This document shows, piece by piece, positions 10,932-22,389 of a stretch of DNA of 64,000 nt (position 1 is its first letter; each line of letters begins with the position of its first letter). The position numbers and the translations under genes were made by a program. The stretch is from Triticum aestivum (Eukaryota > Streptophyta > Magnoliopsida > Poales > Poaceae), in contig NC_057800.1 in the NCBI RefSeq assembly GCF_018294505.1, forward strand, positions 476,071,037 through 476,135,036. The letters are read 5' to 3'. A model generated the notes under the pieces. It saw only the letters and a list, made by a program, of their open reading frames with translations, was not told the DNA's origin and did no database searches.

Positions 10932-11350
10932 GGGGGAACCGCTCGAACACACAACAACGATTGTTAGCCGTGTGCGGTGCCCCCCTCCACAGTTTACGCC
11001 TCCGGTCATATTGTCGTATTGCTTAGGCGAAGCCCTGCGTGGATCACTTCACCATCACCATCACCATGCAGTCGTGCTTACAAAACTCTCCCTCAACACT
11101 TTGCTGGATCAAGAGTTTGAGGGACGTCATCGAGCTGAACGTGTACAGAACTCGGATGTGCCATACGTTCGGTGCTTGACCGGTCGGAACGAGAAGAAGT
11201 TCGACTACATCAACCGCGTTGTCAAACGCTTCCGCTTTCGGTCTACGAGGGTACATGGAAACACTCTCCCCCTCTCGTTGCTATGCATCTCCTAGATAGA
11301 TCTTGCGTGAGCGTAGGAACTTTTTGAAATTGCATGCTACGTTCCCAACA
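9530..11350 (+). mobile_element. 5' LTR of Angela-type Copia element
   Basis: A 1.82-kb LTR starting tgtttgaaggaaatatgccc and ending gttcccaaca, followed by a Met-tRNA-type primer site. Internal landmarks are those of Angela/BARE LTRs: the block at 9753-9800 with gggatcacatcattagga, the gattgaactaggtatga block, and the end block from 11281. A (TA)n microsatellite occupies the TATA-box position at 10862-10928. The remaining element resumes after the nested insertions; its 3' LTR must lie right of the window. Confidence 0.85.
10862..10928. repeat. (TA)n microsatellite in the LTR promoter
   Basis: An uninterrupted TA dinucleotide run of about 67 bp. The same place in the second Angela-type LTR (30857-30880) holds an ordinary TATA box (ctttatatacg). 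The surrounding sequences align, so the run appears to have grown from the TATA box. Confidence 0.9.
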
Positions 11351-12465
11351 GTAGCATCATGAGCCAGGTCTATGCGTAGATGATATGCATGAGTAGAACA
11401 CAAAGAGTTGTGGGTGGTGATCATCATACTACTTGCCACCAATGTCTTATTTTGATTCGGCGGTATTGTTGGATGGAGCGGCTCAGACCAACCTTACATG
11501 ACCACGCTCATGAGACCGATTCCACCGACAGACATGCAACTAGTTTTGCATAAAGGTGGCTGGCGGGTGTCTGTTTCTCCAACTTTAGTTGAGTCGAATT
11601 TGACTACGGCCTGTCCTTGTTGAAGGTTAAAACAACAAACTTGATAAATCACTATTGTGGTTTTGATGCGTATGTAAGAACGGTTCTTGCTAGAAGCCCG
11701 TAGCAGCCACATAAAACTTGCAACAACAAAGTAGAGGACGTCTAACTTGTTTTTGCAGGGCATGTTGTGATGTGATACGGTCAAGACATGATGTGATATA
11801 CGTTATTGTATGAGATGATCATGTTTCATAAAACTTACTGGCAACCGGCAGGAGCCTTATAGTTATCTCTTTATTGTATGAAAGGCAAACGCCTTGTAAT
11901 TGCTTTACTTTATCACTATGCGTTAGCCTTAGTTGTAGAAGCAATAGTTGGCGAGACGACCACGACACTACGATGGAGATCAACGTGTCAAGCCGGTGCT
12001 GATGGAGATCATGACGGTGCTTTGGATATGGATATCAAAGGCACAAGATGATGATGGCCATATCATGTCACATGTTTTGACTGCATGTGATGTTTATCTT
12101 TTATGCATCTTATTTTTCTTAGTACGGCGGTATCATTATACGATTATCCCTTACTAAAATTTTCAAGTGTTCTCCCTGAGTATGCACCGTGCGATACTTC
12201 GTCGTGCTGAGACACCACGTGATGATTGGGTGTGATAGGCTCTACGTTAACAAACAACGGGTGCAAGACAGTTTTGCACATGCGGAATACTCGGGTTAAA
12301 CTTGACGAGCCTAAGCATGTACAGACATGGCCTCATGACACTGGAGACCGAAAGGTCGAACGCGAATCATATAGTAGATATGATCAACATGGAGATGTTC
12401 ACCATTGAAGACTAATCCATCTCATGTGATGATCGGACATGGTTTAGTTGATTTGGATAACGTAA
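11351..12465 (+). mobile_element. 5' leader of Angela-type element, upstream of gag
   Basis: It begins with gtagcatcatgagcc, a degraded form of the primer-binding site complementary to initiator tRNA-Met. The rest is the long non-coding leader typical of Angela/BARE elements, with no open gag. It stops at about 12465 where a solo LTR of the same family is inserted, and continues at 31286. Confidence 0.75.
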
Positions 12466-12792
12466 TTGAAGGAAATATGCCCTAGAGGGAATAATAAAGT
12501 TGTTATTTATATTTCCTTATATCATGATAAATTTTTATTATTCATGCTAGAAATGTATTAACCGGAAACTTAGTACATGTGTGAATACATAAACAAAACA
12601 AAATGTCCCTAGTATGCCTCTACTTGACTAGCTCGTTAATCAAAGATGGTTATGTTTCCTGACCATAGACATGTGTTGTCATTTGATGAATGGGATCACA
12701 TCATTAGAGAATGATATGATGGACAAGACCCATCCATTAGCTTAGCATAATGATCGTTAAGTTCTATTGCTATTGCTTTCTTCAGGACTTAT
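12466..12792 (+). mobile_element. Left part of solo Angela-type LTR, split by the CACTA element
   Basis: This begins at about ttgaaggaaatatgccctag and aligns with 9533-9860 of the first Angela-type LTR. It breaks after gacttat at 12792, where the CACTA transposon starts, and resumes at 29880. Because the same host element's leader flanks the joined LTR on both sides, it is a solo LTR produced by recombination between two LTRs. The 5-bp target duplication is not clear; the left end has lost the canonical tgt. Confidence 0.75.
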
Positions 12793-13440
12793 TACTATTG
12801 CAGGATGCTGCTAACGCGACACTATGATCAAAGACCCTTCGATGAAACAGTGTGTGATGCCATAATCACAAACGGTGGTGTAAAATAACCGTTAAAAAAG
12901 GTGCAAAACGTTTGCGATGAAGGATGCATCGAACATGGTTGAAATTTTAGTTGTGTGTGCGATGCAGGGCATACGGTTTAGCTCAATTAACCATTTGCGA
13001 TGAGGAGGAACAAAAGAAACGGGCAACTAGATGAAGGTGTGTGCGATGTACAGCATACAGTTCACTCCGATGAACTGTTTGTGATTAGGCAAAAGAAAAG
13101 AAACGGTTAGCCGGATCAAAGGTGTGTGTGATATACGGCATGCGGTTCACTCAGATGAACTTTTTGTGTTGAAACATCAGAACAGAAACGGTTCAAATGA
13201 ACAAGATGTGTCTGATACGAGGCAAACATGTGTGTAATCGGAAACATGTGCGAAGACCGATAACAACACAGACGATTACTGCTAACAAGCCATGTGTGTT
13301 GTGAGCAAACGATTGCTGGTATACAATTGTGAGTGATTCTTGAAAACATCACCGATGGGTTCCATTGTTTAGTCCATGTATGATGTGATTTTCTTTGTCC
13401 GCACAACATTTATGCTCTGTCTATAGAGCATCAACATATA
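12793..13440. repeat. Left subterminal repeat region of CACTA element
   Basis: Repeated degenerate units of roughly 80-90 bp alternate gtgtgcgatg-like and aaacggtta-like cores, for example at 12850, 12952, 13036 and 13122. Such arrays are the transposase-binding regions of CACTA elements. I see no coding frame here. Confidence 0.65.
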
Positions 13441-13572
13441 TACTTGAAAGGACAGCTTTGCATAACCAAATTAAGCATACAATTACACAAGTGACTACAC
13501 ACATAACATTTCCACACACCAAATAAAGCAATTACATGCATACTAAAGTAGGAGAAATGAGGATCTAATCAT

Positions 13573-14294
13573 CTACTTATTATTGCGACAATGCTTGCCT
13601 TTGCTCTGCTTCCGGCTGGATCCCTGGCCTATCTGGGGAAGGAGGGACTTCCTCATGTCAACGATCCGCCTGTACATGCCGTAGCTCGTGTACGCCTCCT
13701 TGGCCGCGTACACGACGTGAGCTTCGTCGAGTTTCTCCATCCATGCCGAGTGCCAGGCACGCTTGTCCTTGTTGCATGAATCTTTCATGTCTCAATAGTA
13801 GGGGTCGATGATGGCCTCGACGAGGTGAACCAGTGAGTCCTTCTCATGCTCCTTGCTTCCCCTGATCTTGTATTGGACCTGGATGTCGACAAGATTCTGG
13901 CAGGCAATGCCCGAATTCTCGAGTGCCTTTACATTGTTGGTGATGTCCACCGTAGCGAACATGTAGTGGCGGCTATTGACAAACCTGGCGAAACAGTCAC
14001 AAGGCCTTGTGCCAAGGTAGTAGTGGTAGACGAGGACGTGGTGGCGCACACACATCTGGGCGACGACGACCTTGGGACGAGACCCGGCACGAGCGTAGGT
14101 GTACTCGAGGTCGAACCCGACCACCTTGTACTTCTCCTCGGCAAGCAACACCTACATGATGTGGATGGAGTGCTCCGCCCAGACTGGGTCATTGGTGTAC
14201 ACCACCGAGAGGTCCATGAACCTTCTGTGGGTGTCCACCACGGCACGCATGGTGAACTGCTGCTCATCGCCGGCAGCCGCGCAGGATACCCTCT
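13573..14294 (-). pseudogene. 3'-5' exonuclease-like (Werner/DEDD type) pseudogene
   Basis: One continuous minus-strand frame of about 240 codons is broken by two in-frame stops, at 14152-14154 (TAG) and 13792-13794 (TGA). The product resembles the plant family of small 3'-5' exonuclease-domain proteins. Exo I is VVGFDLEYT with its Asp and Glu. The middle segment has ATVDITNN. The Exo III segment is VYAAKEAYTSYGMYRRI, in which the expected Asp after YAA is Glu. The C-terminal tail is basic. No clear ATG or intron was set. The two stops and the lost Asp argue for a dead copy captured by the CACTA element. Confidence 0.7.
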
Positions 14295-14583
14295 AAGAAT
14301 TTCTCGTGGTGGGTGTGCTTATTGCAATGGTGGGGCGTGATCGAAAGGTTGAAGAGACACAAGGGTAGGTTAAATGGCCGCTGTAATAAATGGGGGCCGG
14401 TCGGCCTGTAATCCTCACATCTTGTCACGGCGTTCAAAGCGGAGGATTTCAGAATACAGTGCATGCTTGACAAAACTGCACCACAGGCGTGGGCTCGAAG
14501 AGGTGCCAAATGTATCATCGGTGAGCTTGTTCCCGCGCTACCGCACTGTTTACCGCACAAGCTTCCCGCCTGAGTAGTTTGGC

Positions 14584-14870
14584 CACACGTCAGCTAGAAG
14601 AGGGACAAATCGTGGGCGTTATTGGCAAAAAGCTTTGTAAAAATGAAGTGTGTGGAATGACATCGGTCATAAGTTTACCCTTAGGTGATGAGGTCAAAGT
14701 TACACAGAAGGGTGATGATGGACACTCGAGTGCGATAATTAATTCTGTGCTCTACAGTGCACACGGTGGAAGAAACCAACTATGTGCAATAATGTCGAAG
14801 ATTGCAGTCGAGTTAGCTATACAGATCGTGTGCTGTGAGATCGACAAGGTAAACTGATTCGAGAATGGTT
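14584..14870. repeat. Interior block of CACTA subterminal-like repeats
   Basis: Short degenerate units such as gaagtgtgtggaatgac, cacacggtgg, ctatgtgcaataatg and atcgtgtgctgtgagat resemble the terminal repeat cores. A 92-codon plus-strand frame (14579-14857) crosses it but has no recognisable domain. The block sits between the exonuclease-like and the F-box pseudogenes. Confidence 0.4.
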
Positions 14871-15128
14871 AATAAAATCTAAGACCATTGCATATTAAGG
14901 TCAAAATAGTGCTAGCAATATACGAGTCTCATACGATGCCATTTCAACGATTGTACCACAAAAGCTCGAAATGTTACAAGGTACAAATTCCAGAGTTATA
15001 TGGCTCAAATTCAAAGATTACAAGGTTCAAACTGATATTAGAAATGAAATTTAGCTCATGAGCTGCAAATGCTCGCGCTAATGCGCCGAACATGGATATC
15101 AGAGAGGTTCAAACTAATATCACCGCTT

Positions 15129-17046
15129 CTAAGTCTGGCTTCGAAACCTCGTAATTTTTGCAAAGGGGTCAGCCACTAAGAAGTCATGTATGGGGTTGAC
15201 CCGATGAGTTCCAATTACTCTGTCATCTGAAGTTCCAAAATGAAATTCAGCATTTTTGGAGCCTACTCCATTCTGCCGCAGGCGCCGGTGCTGATCAACA
15301 GACCATTCATTTAGGCGAAAAAAATGTAGGGAAAACCTCATTTCCTTCAGCACTCTTGCTCTGAGAACAAAGAACCTGGCGAATATAATCTCCGGTAAGG
15401 TCCCTCGGTAGGAGTTCAAAGTAATTTCTGAGAGATGCAGATCTAAGCATTCGACGTGATTGTTATATTGTATCCGATTAGCCACCACTTGGCCTAATCT
15501 GCAAAACAAGAAAATGTGTTAGTGCCTACATGCAGTTTCGAACATTACTACAGGCCTAGCTATTTGGTTTGCAGGATTTGTAAAATGCACTAACATGCCA
15601 TCTTCGATCTGACATGATTAACATGGGCATTTTATTACATTCTAGAAAAATGTAGCCTTCTACGCAAGAGGTTGGAGTGGATGAGAAGTTCCCTAAGAAA
15701 ACTAGTACAGATGAATCCAAAGGAGAAATGCTTATTGATTGTAACCATATGGATCAAGCAACCAATATGGGGGGGGCATGTATGTACTGAAATCCTCCAA
15801 AAGAACCTTTAGAAATCATAGTACATTGTCATTGTGAACTTGGAAAAAGGTGTCACAAATTGAACTCCCTGTTAACATTTAACATGAAAGGAACATCACC
15901 TTGATATATAGCTTCTCCACGCACGGAAAGCATCTCAGGAAACTGACAACTTGCTCCAAGTCGGGCCCGATAGATTCTAGTGCCAAGACCTTCACTGTGT
16001 GCAGTTTTGGGGTCAAGCTTGTCGGAATCATTTTCTGAATGACAGATGAACAAGCATCTTCAATATTAGAAATAATGTTAATTTGTAGAAGGAGAGGTAG
16101 AAGGCGGATGTCGTACTTGAACGGGTGTGGATCCAATAACAAGTTCGGAGTATTTGTCTGACAAGCAGCCCACCAGTGTCAATTTCGGCGCAGAAATGAC
16201 ATTAATTCTTGTTGGACCTTCTTGATCAACTAGAAGTAATCTCTCAAGTGCAGGTGTGTCCTGAATGACCATACCATGGTCCACCTTTTGTGATGTCTTC
16301 CTGCCACACCAGCAACACACATAAATAGTCCAGAGAGTCATGGAGGTGATGTGGAAGGTACTCAACCCATTGATCGCCTAAAGATGAAGGTACTCGAGTG
16401 CAATACAGCCACGGAGCAGGCACTCCATGTCACCCTTTGAGAGGCAGACGACAATGAGTTCGAGGTGCTTAAGTCGTGGTAGAATAAGAGCGGGCGCATC
16501 ATTAAGGAGCGGGAAATGGCAGTTCCTGAACTTGGCGATGCGCAGCGTGGGCGCGAGGCGGAGTGCGGACGTTGGCGGTGACCGCATATGCCCATCATCA
16601 AAAGTGAGCTCCTCGAGCTATCTAGGGCAGGGGATCGGAACCAATCGTCAATCTTGGCTCGGTCCTTGTCGTTGGAACATTACTTGCCCATTCTAAGGCC
16701 TTTGGTTGGGCCAAGGTGACTGCCGAGGATCTTGGAGAACCCATCCTAGCTTTTGCGATGGCCATGATAGAGCTCGTGGGTGTCGATGAGGTCGAGAGGG
16801 CTGGAGTTCCATAGGGGGCGCCACCGCCGGGAAAGGAGGGTTGTTTGCACCCCATATTTGATTCGGAGGAGGGAGATGATGACTCTCAACATATCATCGG
16901 GGAGGCTGCTGATTAAGTCCAGGCCTGCCGGAATCGCTTGCGGTTCTAGATCGCCTCGCCTCCGCTTGTTGGCAGCCCCGTTCTCCACCTCCGGAGTCTC
17001 CTTGTCAGCGGCGCTTTCTAATAGAAATGGGAGTACCGCGAATATT
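15129..17046 (-). pseudogene. F-box/LRR/FBD-type protein pseudogene
   Basis: Pieces of one protein run in order on the minus strand in shifting frames. The F-box is near 16750-16950 ([13 protein letters not shown], then LSRRWRPLW). Leucine-rich repeats follow at 16380-16590 (LPRLKHLELIVVCLS) and 15850-16365 (ALERLLLVDQEGPT, SAPKLTLVGCLSDKY). An FBD-like C-terminus is at 15129-15509 (ECLDLHLSEITLNSYRG, FARFFVLRARVLKEMRF). In grasses this family serves as the substrate-recognition part of SCF ubiquitin ligases. Frames break near 16746 and 16690 and again downstream; some breaks may be introns, others are frameshifts. No clear start codon was found. It is probably a captured copy. Confidence 0.7.
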
Positions 17047-17151
17047 TAGTTAAAACAGGGCAATAGAAAAGTGTATTGGTAACTAGAAGTTATTAGGTAG
17101 GAATATAGTAAGAAAAGGGAATAACAATTGGTTGCTTAAATACTACACAAT

Positions 17152-17493
17152 TCATTTGACATTGCTGGGTAAGTCAACATATGCATATAGTTGAAAAGAA
17201 AACTTACTTCGAACAAAGTCTGGACGGATGATTTTGTCAAGGAAGTTAGCATATATCTCATGACCAGGCCCTTCTATGTGCAGTGCAATTTTAGTGCCAA
17301 CTTTCAGTACATAAAACTTTGCAATTTCATTCCAAAAGCTAGTGCCAAAATAGGAGTTACCACGTTCATCAAGTCTTACAGTAGCAACAATTGTAAATCC
17401 ATGGTTTGTGTGCAGTATGACATTCATGGAGCCTTGATGTATGTAAATGGAAAAATTGTGCACTACATAATCTGTTGCATAGTGAGGGATGTC
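17152..17493 (-). pseudogene. B3-like domain exon (captured gene fragment)
   Basis: The exon begins after a good acceptor (TTTCTACAG) at 17494 and runs 113 codons to a stop at 17152. The pattern HGFTIVATVRLDERGNSYFG, then W-x3-AKFYVLKVGTKIALHIEG, resembles a plant B3 DNA-binding fold (hydrophobic strands, a Trp and a LKVG turn). Upstream exons could not be set; 17.5-18.0 kb is A/T-rich and 18.02-18.28 kb has a GC-rich frame of unknown meaning. The assignment rests on pattern only. Confidence 0.35.
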
Positions 17494-17499
17494 CTGTAG

Positions 17500-18400
17500 A
17501 AAATGGTAGGATTGTTAAAGAAAATATGGTAACATGCAAATATGGACCCAAATTGAAAGAACTGTATAACAGTTGAAATCGAAGGACAAAAGTCTATAAT
17601 TAAACAGATAGGGTAAACATGATGTCATGGAAATATGAGAGTAATCGAAAGAACAATACATCATTAATTTGCCTAATATAGAAAGATGAGGGGGGAATCC
17701 CCTTTGACGTATATGGTGCATGTGGCACCTTTTATCCAAATATAGCAATATTTAGAATATGTTCAGGAAAGTAGGCCATGCCAACCGACTTAGGGTGAGA
17801 TTGAACATACCGCGGGCGTCCTCAAGTTATCTGGTACGATGAGATGAAATCTCTGGCGGCGGTCGCCAAGTCCTGAAGTGTCGGCGCACTGTACATTCTA
17901 TGAATGAAACAAAACCCTCAAATCAGCTCGAATAAAAATGAATTCACGGCGATTTCCGCCGGGTGATTAAAGGAGGCAGATGAACTGGGATAAGAGATGA
18001 GATAATATCTCGTTAAAATAGTTACCTTGTCGTCCATGAGAAAGAACCCTCAGCACGGCAGATTCCCCAACCGAGCAGAGCTGGGTCGACCGCGAGCAGC
18101 GTTGAGAAAGTCGATGGCGATAGGCGGCAACAAGCGGAAGTGGCGAAATGCAGTGGGCTTTGCCGGAAGCCTGGCGGCGGCGACAGGCGTCGAGCTAAGC
18201 GTTTACCACCGTGATAGGCGGTGCCATGGCATAGACGCGGAGGAGCTTGTGCAGGTGTGATTGGGGAACGTACCGGAGGCACCGAGGGGGTGGCAGGCAG
18301 GGTGAGGGGTTTTGTGACATGGGGATGGTGAGGGTTTTCTTTTTTTCTTTTTTGAATTGGGTGGTGAGGGTTTTCTGTCCCACAAAGAATTTTGGGGCGA
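17500..18400. other. Unassigned CACTA interior sequence
   Basis: 17.5-17.8 kb is A/T-rich without convincing frames. 17.81-18.28 kb is GC-rich on both strands (ggcggcggcgacagg near 18170) and could be the first exon and promoter of the B3-like gene on the minus strand, but no motif supports it. 18.30-18.38 kb holds repeated gtgagggttttct units. Confidence 0.3.
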
Positions 18401-18409
18401 CGGTTTGCT

Positions 18410-18500
18410 AGAGCTAACCATGTGTGATTGACGCATCAGGCAAAATGGAAGTCATTGCACACGGTTCCAATTTTTGGAACAATGTGTGATTGACGTACTA
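18410..18500. repeat. Interior block of CACTA subterminal-like repeats
   Basis: Contains accatgtgtgattgacgcatc, then cattgcacacggttcc, then aacaatgtgtgattgacg: two copies of a gtgtgattgacg unit around an acggtt core, like the element ends. It separates the F-box/B3-like stretch from the zf-XS-like pseudogene. Confidence 0.45.
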
Positions 18501-18560
18501 CCTCCGTCCTGGTTTATTGGCCCCCTGTTGTAATTTTTACCAAAATTTGGCGAAATATTT
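18497..18560 (+). mobile_element. End of a MITE (ctacctccgtcc type), fragment
   Basis: The sequence tactacctccgtcctggtt continuing into tattggccccctg matches the terminal inverted repeat style of small Triticeae MITEs, with a ta dinucleotide in front. The matching opposite end was not found downstream, so only one end is supported. Confidence 0.35.
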
Positions 18561-18689
18561 AACATACTCAGACATAGATAATAAGCGTACACGTAGATAA
18601 GCATAGTTCAACCATAAGTAGTACATAGTTCAACAGTATTAAGCATACTCAAGCGTACATATATTGTTCCATCCATCCCACATCTCATC

Positions 18690-19697
18690 TCACAGACCGA
18701 TATGATCCTGAAGCTTCTCCAGGTACTCGGTGTACGCGCCGTGCGCCACCCTGCGAGAATACTTCTACTTGAAGGAGCCAACGACCCGTCCTCTTGCATG
18801 CGCTAGAACACTTAGATACGCGTCATGAAGCTTCTAGTTGCAAAATGGGCATCCATAGCCGTCGTTCCAGGTCCTAATACGCCTATTATGCATTCCCGCA
18901 TAAAGCTCCCTCAGGTTTTGCCTGTTGTACCTCCTCTGGACATCTTCATCCTCGCTGTCCACATCATAAGACAACACCTATACAAATAGTAAAACAAATT
19001 TGGCATCAAATCAATGATTACATGCCGTGAAGTAGGGTTAGGAATTTATGGCTATTTATTTATACATATCCAGAGATTATGATTCAATTTTTAAGCGCAG
19101 TCGTCTATGTATAGACCAATCTTGAAGAAAACAATGGCACAAACATATGTAGGTCATTGAATATCAATTTTCAAGCCCTGGCTAGGAATTATTAGCATGA
19201 ACAGTAACCCTAGTCGGATTACTAGCAGAAATCATTTGCACAGATGAAACAACTAATCACTTATCAGATGTACCATTCAAATAATCAATACAATACACGG
19301 ATCTAGCGAAACTTACTCAGATTTCATGGATTGGGAGAACATAACCATAGGATTTCTATTCCAAAAAGGGGGAGGCAGGAGTAACCAGAGAAACCCTATG
19401 ATTTATTTGACACATAAATGGGTATAGATGACTAACCAGCTGTCTGTCGTCATCGGAGTCGTCATCGGAGTGGTCGTCGGAGTCGTCGTCGGAGTCGTCG
19501 CCATAGTGGTCGTTGAAGTCAGTGTGGAACTCCGCCTCCGGCTGTGGAAGCTCAACGCCGTCGACGACGTCAGGGTGCAGCGATAACTCACCGGCTGTGA
19601 CGGCAACCTATGTCTCCATCTCCATACCGTGCTCCGATGCTTTAGCAGCCCCGGCATCGCCACTCCCTCCAATGAGGCGCTTTGGTGGCATCCTCAT
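18690..19697 (-). pseudogene. zf-XS-like zinc-finger protein pseudogene, two exons
   Basis: Exon 1 runs from ATG at 19697 to 19437 and ends in an acidic D/S repeat (YGDDSDDDSDDHSDDD) at a GT donor (CTG/GTTAGT). Exon 2 runs from 18977 (acceptor TATAG) to a stop at 18690. The exon join keeps the frame. Exon 2 carries YGCPFCN, then HDAYLSVLAHARGRVVG and AHGAYTEYLEKLQ, the Cys-Cys-His layout of the zf-XS finger of SGS3-type small-RNA pathway proteins. In-frame stops interrupt it at 19608-19610, 18834-18836 and 18765-18767. Probably a captured, dead gene; no XS or coiled-coil domain was seen. Confidence 0.5.
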
Positions 19698-19699
19698 AC

Positions 19700-20685
19700 A
19701 CTAACGGCTTTGAGGATTGAGAGCGGCGTCGAGGATGCAAGCAGAGAGAGTGGATTGTGTGTGCATAGTGAGGATGGGGGGTGCGGCCGCTCGGGCGCAC
19801 CATTAATATGGAGTAGTGGGAGTAGTGGGAGAGAGGCGGGCGGTGGTCAAACCGATGGCTCACCTCCCAATGAGCCTACGCACCAGACTGCTGGAATGCC
19901 TACCAAAGTTTCACACAGCTACTCGCAAGCCTCCCGATGACACTGCGCAACAAGCACGCCTCCGTCAATTCACACACCTGCATGCATGCCTCCCCGTCTA
20001 CCTGCATGGTGGACGCGTCCCATCAACTCACGCCTGCTCGCATGCCACACGGGTCACGTGGTGGCACGTATATTGTTTTTCTATTTGGATGATTAATGCT
20101 TCCGCTTTATTGCTTAACCGAAGCATGGCACGTATCCATTGTTGGTCTAACGCTCACGGTTCGAATAAATAATCCATTTGGGATATTGGTTCCCAATTAT
20201 TAATAATCTCCCGTCTATAATTAGATAAAGATTACATCAAAACTGGTCTCAAATTTGACCAAAAAAGTACAATGCCACATTGTATTGGTGTCCATATGAC
20301 AACACAATAAGTTTCATGAACTTCAAATAAGTTTTGGATGTACTAGAATTTAAAAATCAAGATTCTCAATGCTTGAAATTTGTTGCACTGGGAGTAAACA
20401 TGCACCCAGTGAGACACATGTGTTTTTGCAATCCATTTAGGTGCACTGTCACGTGTGCATATAGCTCAAGTTTTATTTTTGCACATTATACCCGTAGAAA
20501 ATCAATCAATCAATGTACTAAAATGTCTTAATGATTTCTGTGATTTTTTTGAAATTAAAACATCCCTCATTTGGTAACATGTATGTTTAATTAATTTAAC
20601 ATGCATCATAGTTGCGGTAGATTCGCGGTGTGTGTGGGTGTGTGCGTTTGGGGGTGGAGGGTGGCTCGCAGTACACTATGAGTTG
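19700..20685. other. CACTA interior without recognised genes
   Basis: 19.70-20.05 kb is moderately GC-rich and could be the upstream region of the zf-XS-like gene. 20.06-20.69 kb is A/T-rich. No frame in this stretch shows a recognisable domain, and no terminal inverted repeats were found. Confidence 0.4.
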
Positions 20686-20689
20686 TGAG

Positions 20690-22385
20690 CCACCGTGTGG
20701 GTTGGACGTTTTGTTAGGCAGGCCGGTGCCACATCAGAGTCGTGAACTCATTATTTAAAACATTACACAACCCTGTCATACATAAATGTTTTGGCCACAT
20801 GCGGTCGATGGTTGTCCTACACGACACTTGATAATCGCGTGTGATGCTTTTTGTGGGCCCACGAGGTCATCGTCCATCACTTGACGAACAGCCGGTAGTG
20901 AGGTTAATTTGACCAGCAAGTTGGAATTTTTTGTTTGTGTTATGGTGGTATATAGTACGCGTCGAAGAGGTGGGAGGGGACTAGCATATATACTATACGT
21001 ACGCATCCGTGAACAAGTACACCTCACTCAGTGTCGGGACTTTTTGGTTTCCGAGGTACGTGCCGCATTAAAATTGTGAAATTGGCTATTCAAACATCAC
21101 ACAACACCTTTTTGGGCCACATACATATCCTAGCTAGGACACTCACGTGTGACGCTTCCATCTGTGGGCCCACGAGGCCATCGTCGATGCATGCATGCAT
21201 CACTTTGACCTACATCGGGAGAGGTTAATTAATTTCACCATCGATGAGGATTCTTTTGGGTTACATATATTACGGCAGGAGCATATAGTATGCGGTGAAG
21301 AGGAGGGAATGGGACCATCATATGTAGTACGCTTGATATGAACCTCGCTCTGTGTGGGTGCATGGTTTACGGTTTTTAAGGCATGTGGCACATCAAAGTT
21401 GTGCATTTTGGGTTTTCAACATATATATGTTTGGCCCACATGCAAAGTGATGGTGGTTGTCCTCTCACACCCACTTAAGCGGTTATCAGCGATATCGATG
21501 CTTTCCATTTGTGGGCCCGCTTGGTCCATCACTACTTTTTTCCTGACAACAAGAGAGGTTAATTTGACTTAGGAGGGGATTATTATTTTTGCTCTGGGAT
21601 GACATGTATGATACAGCTTGAGCACACACGCATGCATGAGTATGCATGAGTCCCTCCCATCGAGTCGAAGAGGCTAGTACAACGACACATCATGAACCGA
21701 TCTCACTCTGTGTGGGGAGATAGTGTATGATTTTTGACACACATGCCACATCAATGTTGTGTATTCAACCATGCATGCACGCATCACCTCCATACATATG
21801 CATGTAGTGGTTGCCTTCGAACGGTACACTCCCTCACGTGGTTATCGGCGACAAGCCTATATATTCGTGGGCCCGCGTGGGCATCCATGATCACCTGACC
21901 AACAACAAGATAAGTTACCATGGTGGATTCTTCATTTGGTTCGTGTTATCGTAGTATAGGTCATGGTGAGATTCAGACCTAATTAAGTTTGAGCACATAT
22001 ATTATGCATGCATGCATACATGAATCCCCGTCGTTGGCTTGAAGTGTGGTGTAACATACATATGCATCGTCAACCTAACCCTCACTCAGTCTGTGGATTT
22101 CTAGTTTGAAATCACGGTTCCACATCAAAGTTGTTCCATTTTTACTCAAAAACACACCTCTCCATACATATGTTTGGGCCACACACATGCAGTGGTTGTC
22201 TTCGGGGACTTGCTACTTGCGCGATTATTGGCGAGCTAGCCCATCTCCGGGGTCGCATGGACGACCATCACCTTGACCAACAACAAGAGAGAGGTTGTAC
22301 GACAAAGGTGGATTATTCTTGGTCCGTTTTACAATCCATGTTGGTGAGATATATGCCTCTCTGGCCCGCCGACTGAAAGTGTGTG
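20690..22385. repeat. Diverged tandem repeat, about 310-370 bp units, five copies
   Basis: The same order of landmarks recurs: ccacatcaaagttgtg-like, then tttggGccacatgc-like, then tgtgggcccacgagg-like, then aacaagagaggttaatttgac-like, then a gtatatag and gaagagg stretch. The gtgggccc landmark is at about 20852, 21163, 21510 and 21868, with a more degenerate one near 22240. Copies differ by many substitutions and indels, so amplification is old. A sixth partial start lies at 23190-23280. No coding potential is apparent. Confidence 0.7.
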
Positions 22386-22389
22386 TGGG

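Noticed and set aside
11047..11067. Run of cac/cat codons reading as a six-histidine stretch
   Set aside because: It is part of the normal Angela-type LTR (the other copy has catcatcaccgtcaac at the same place), not a tag or vector sequence.
10454..11295. Long open frames on both strands with poly-IY/YI runs
   Set aside because: They are produced by the (TA)n microsatellite in an LTR and have no protein character outside it.
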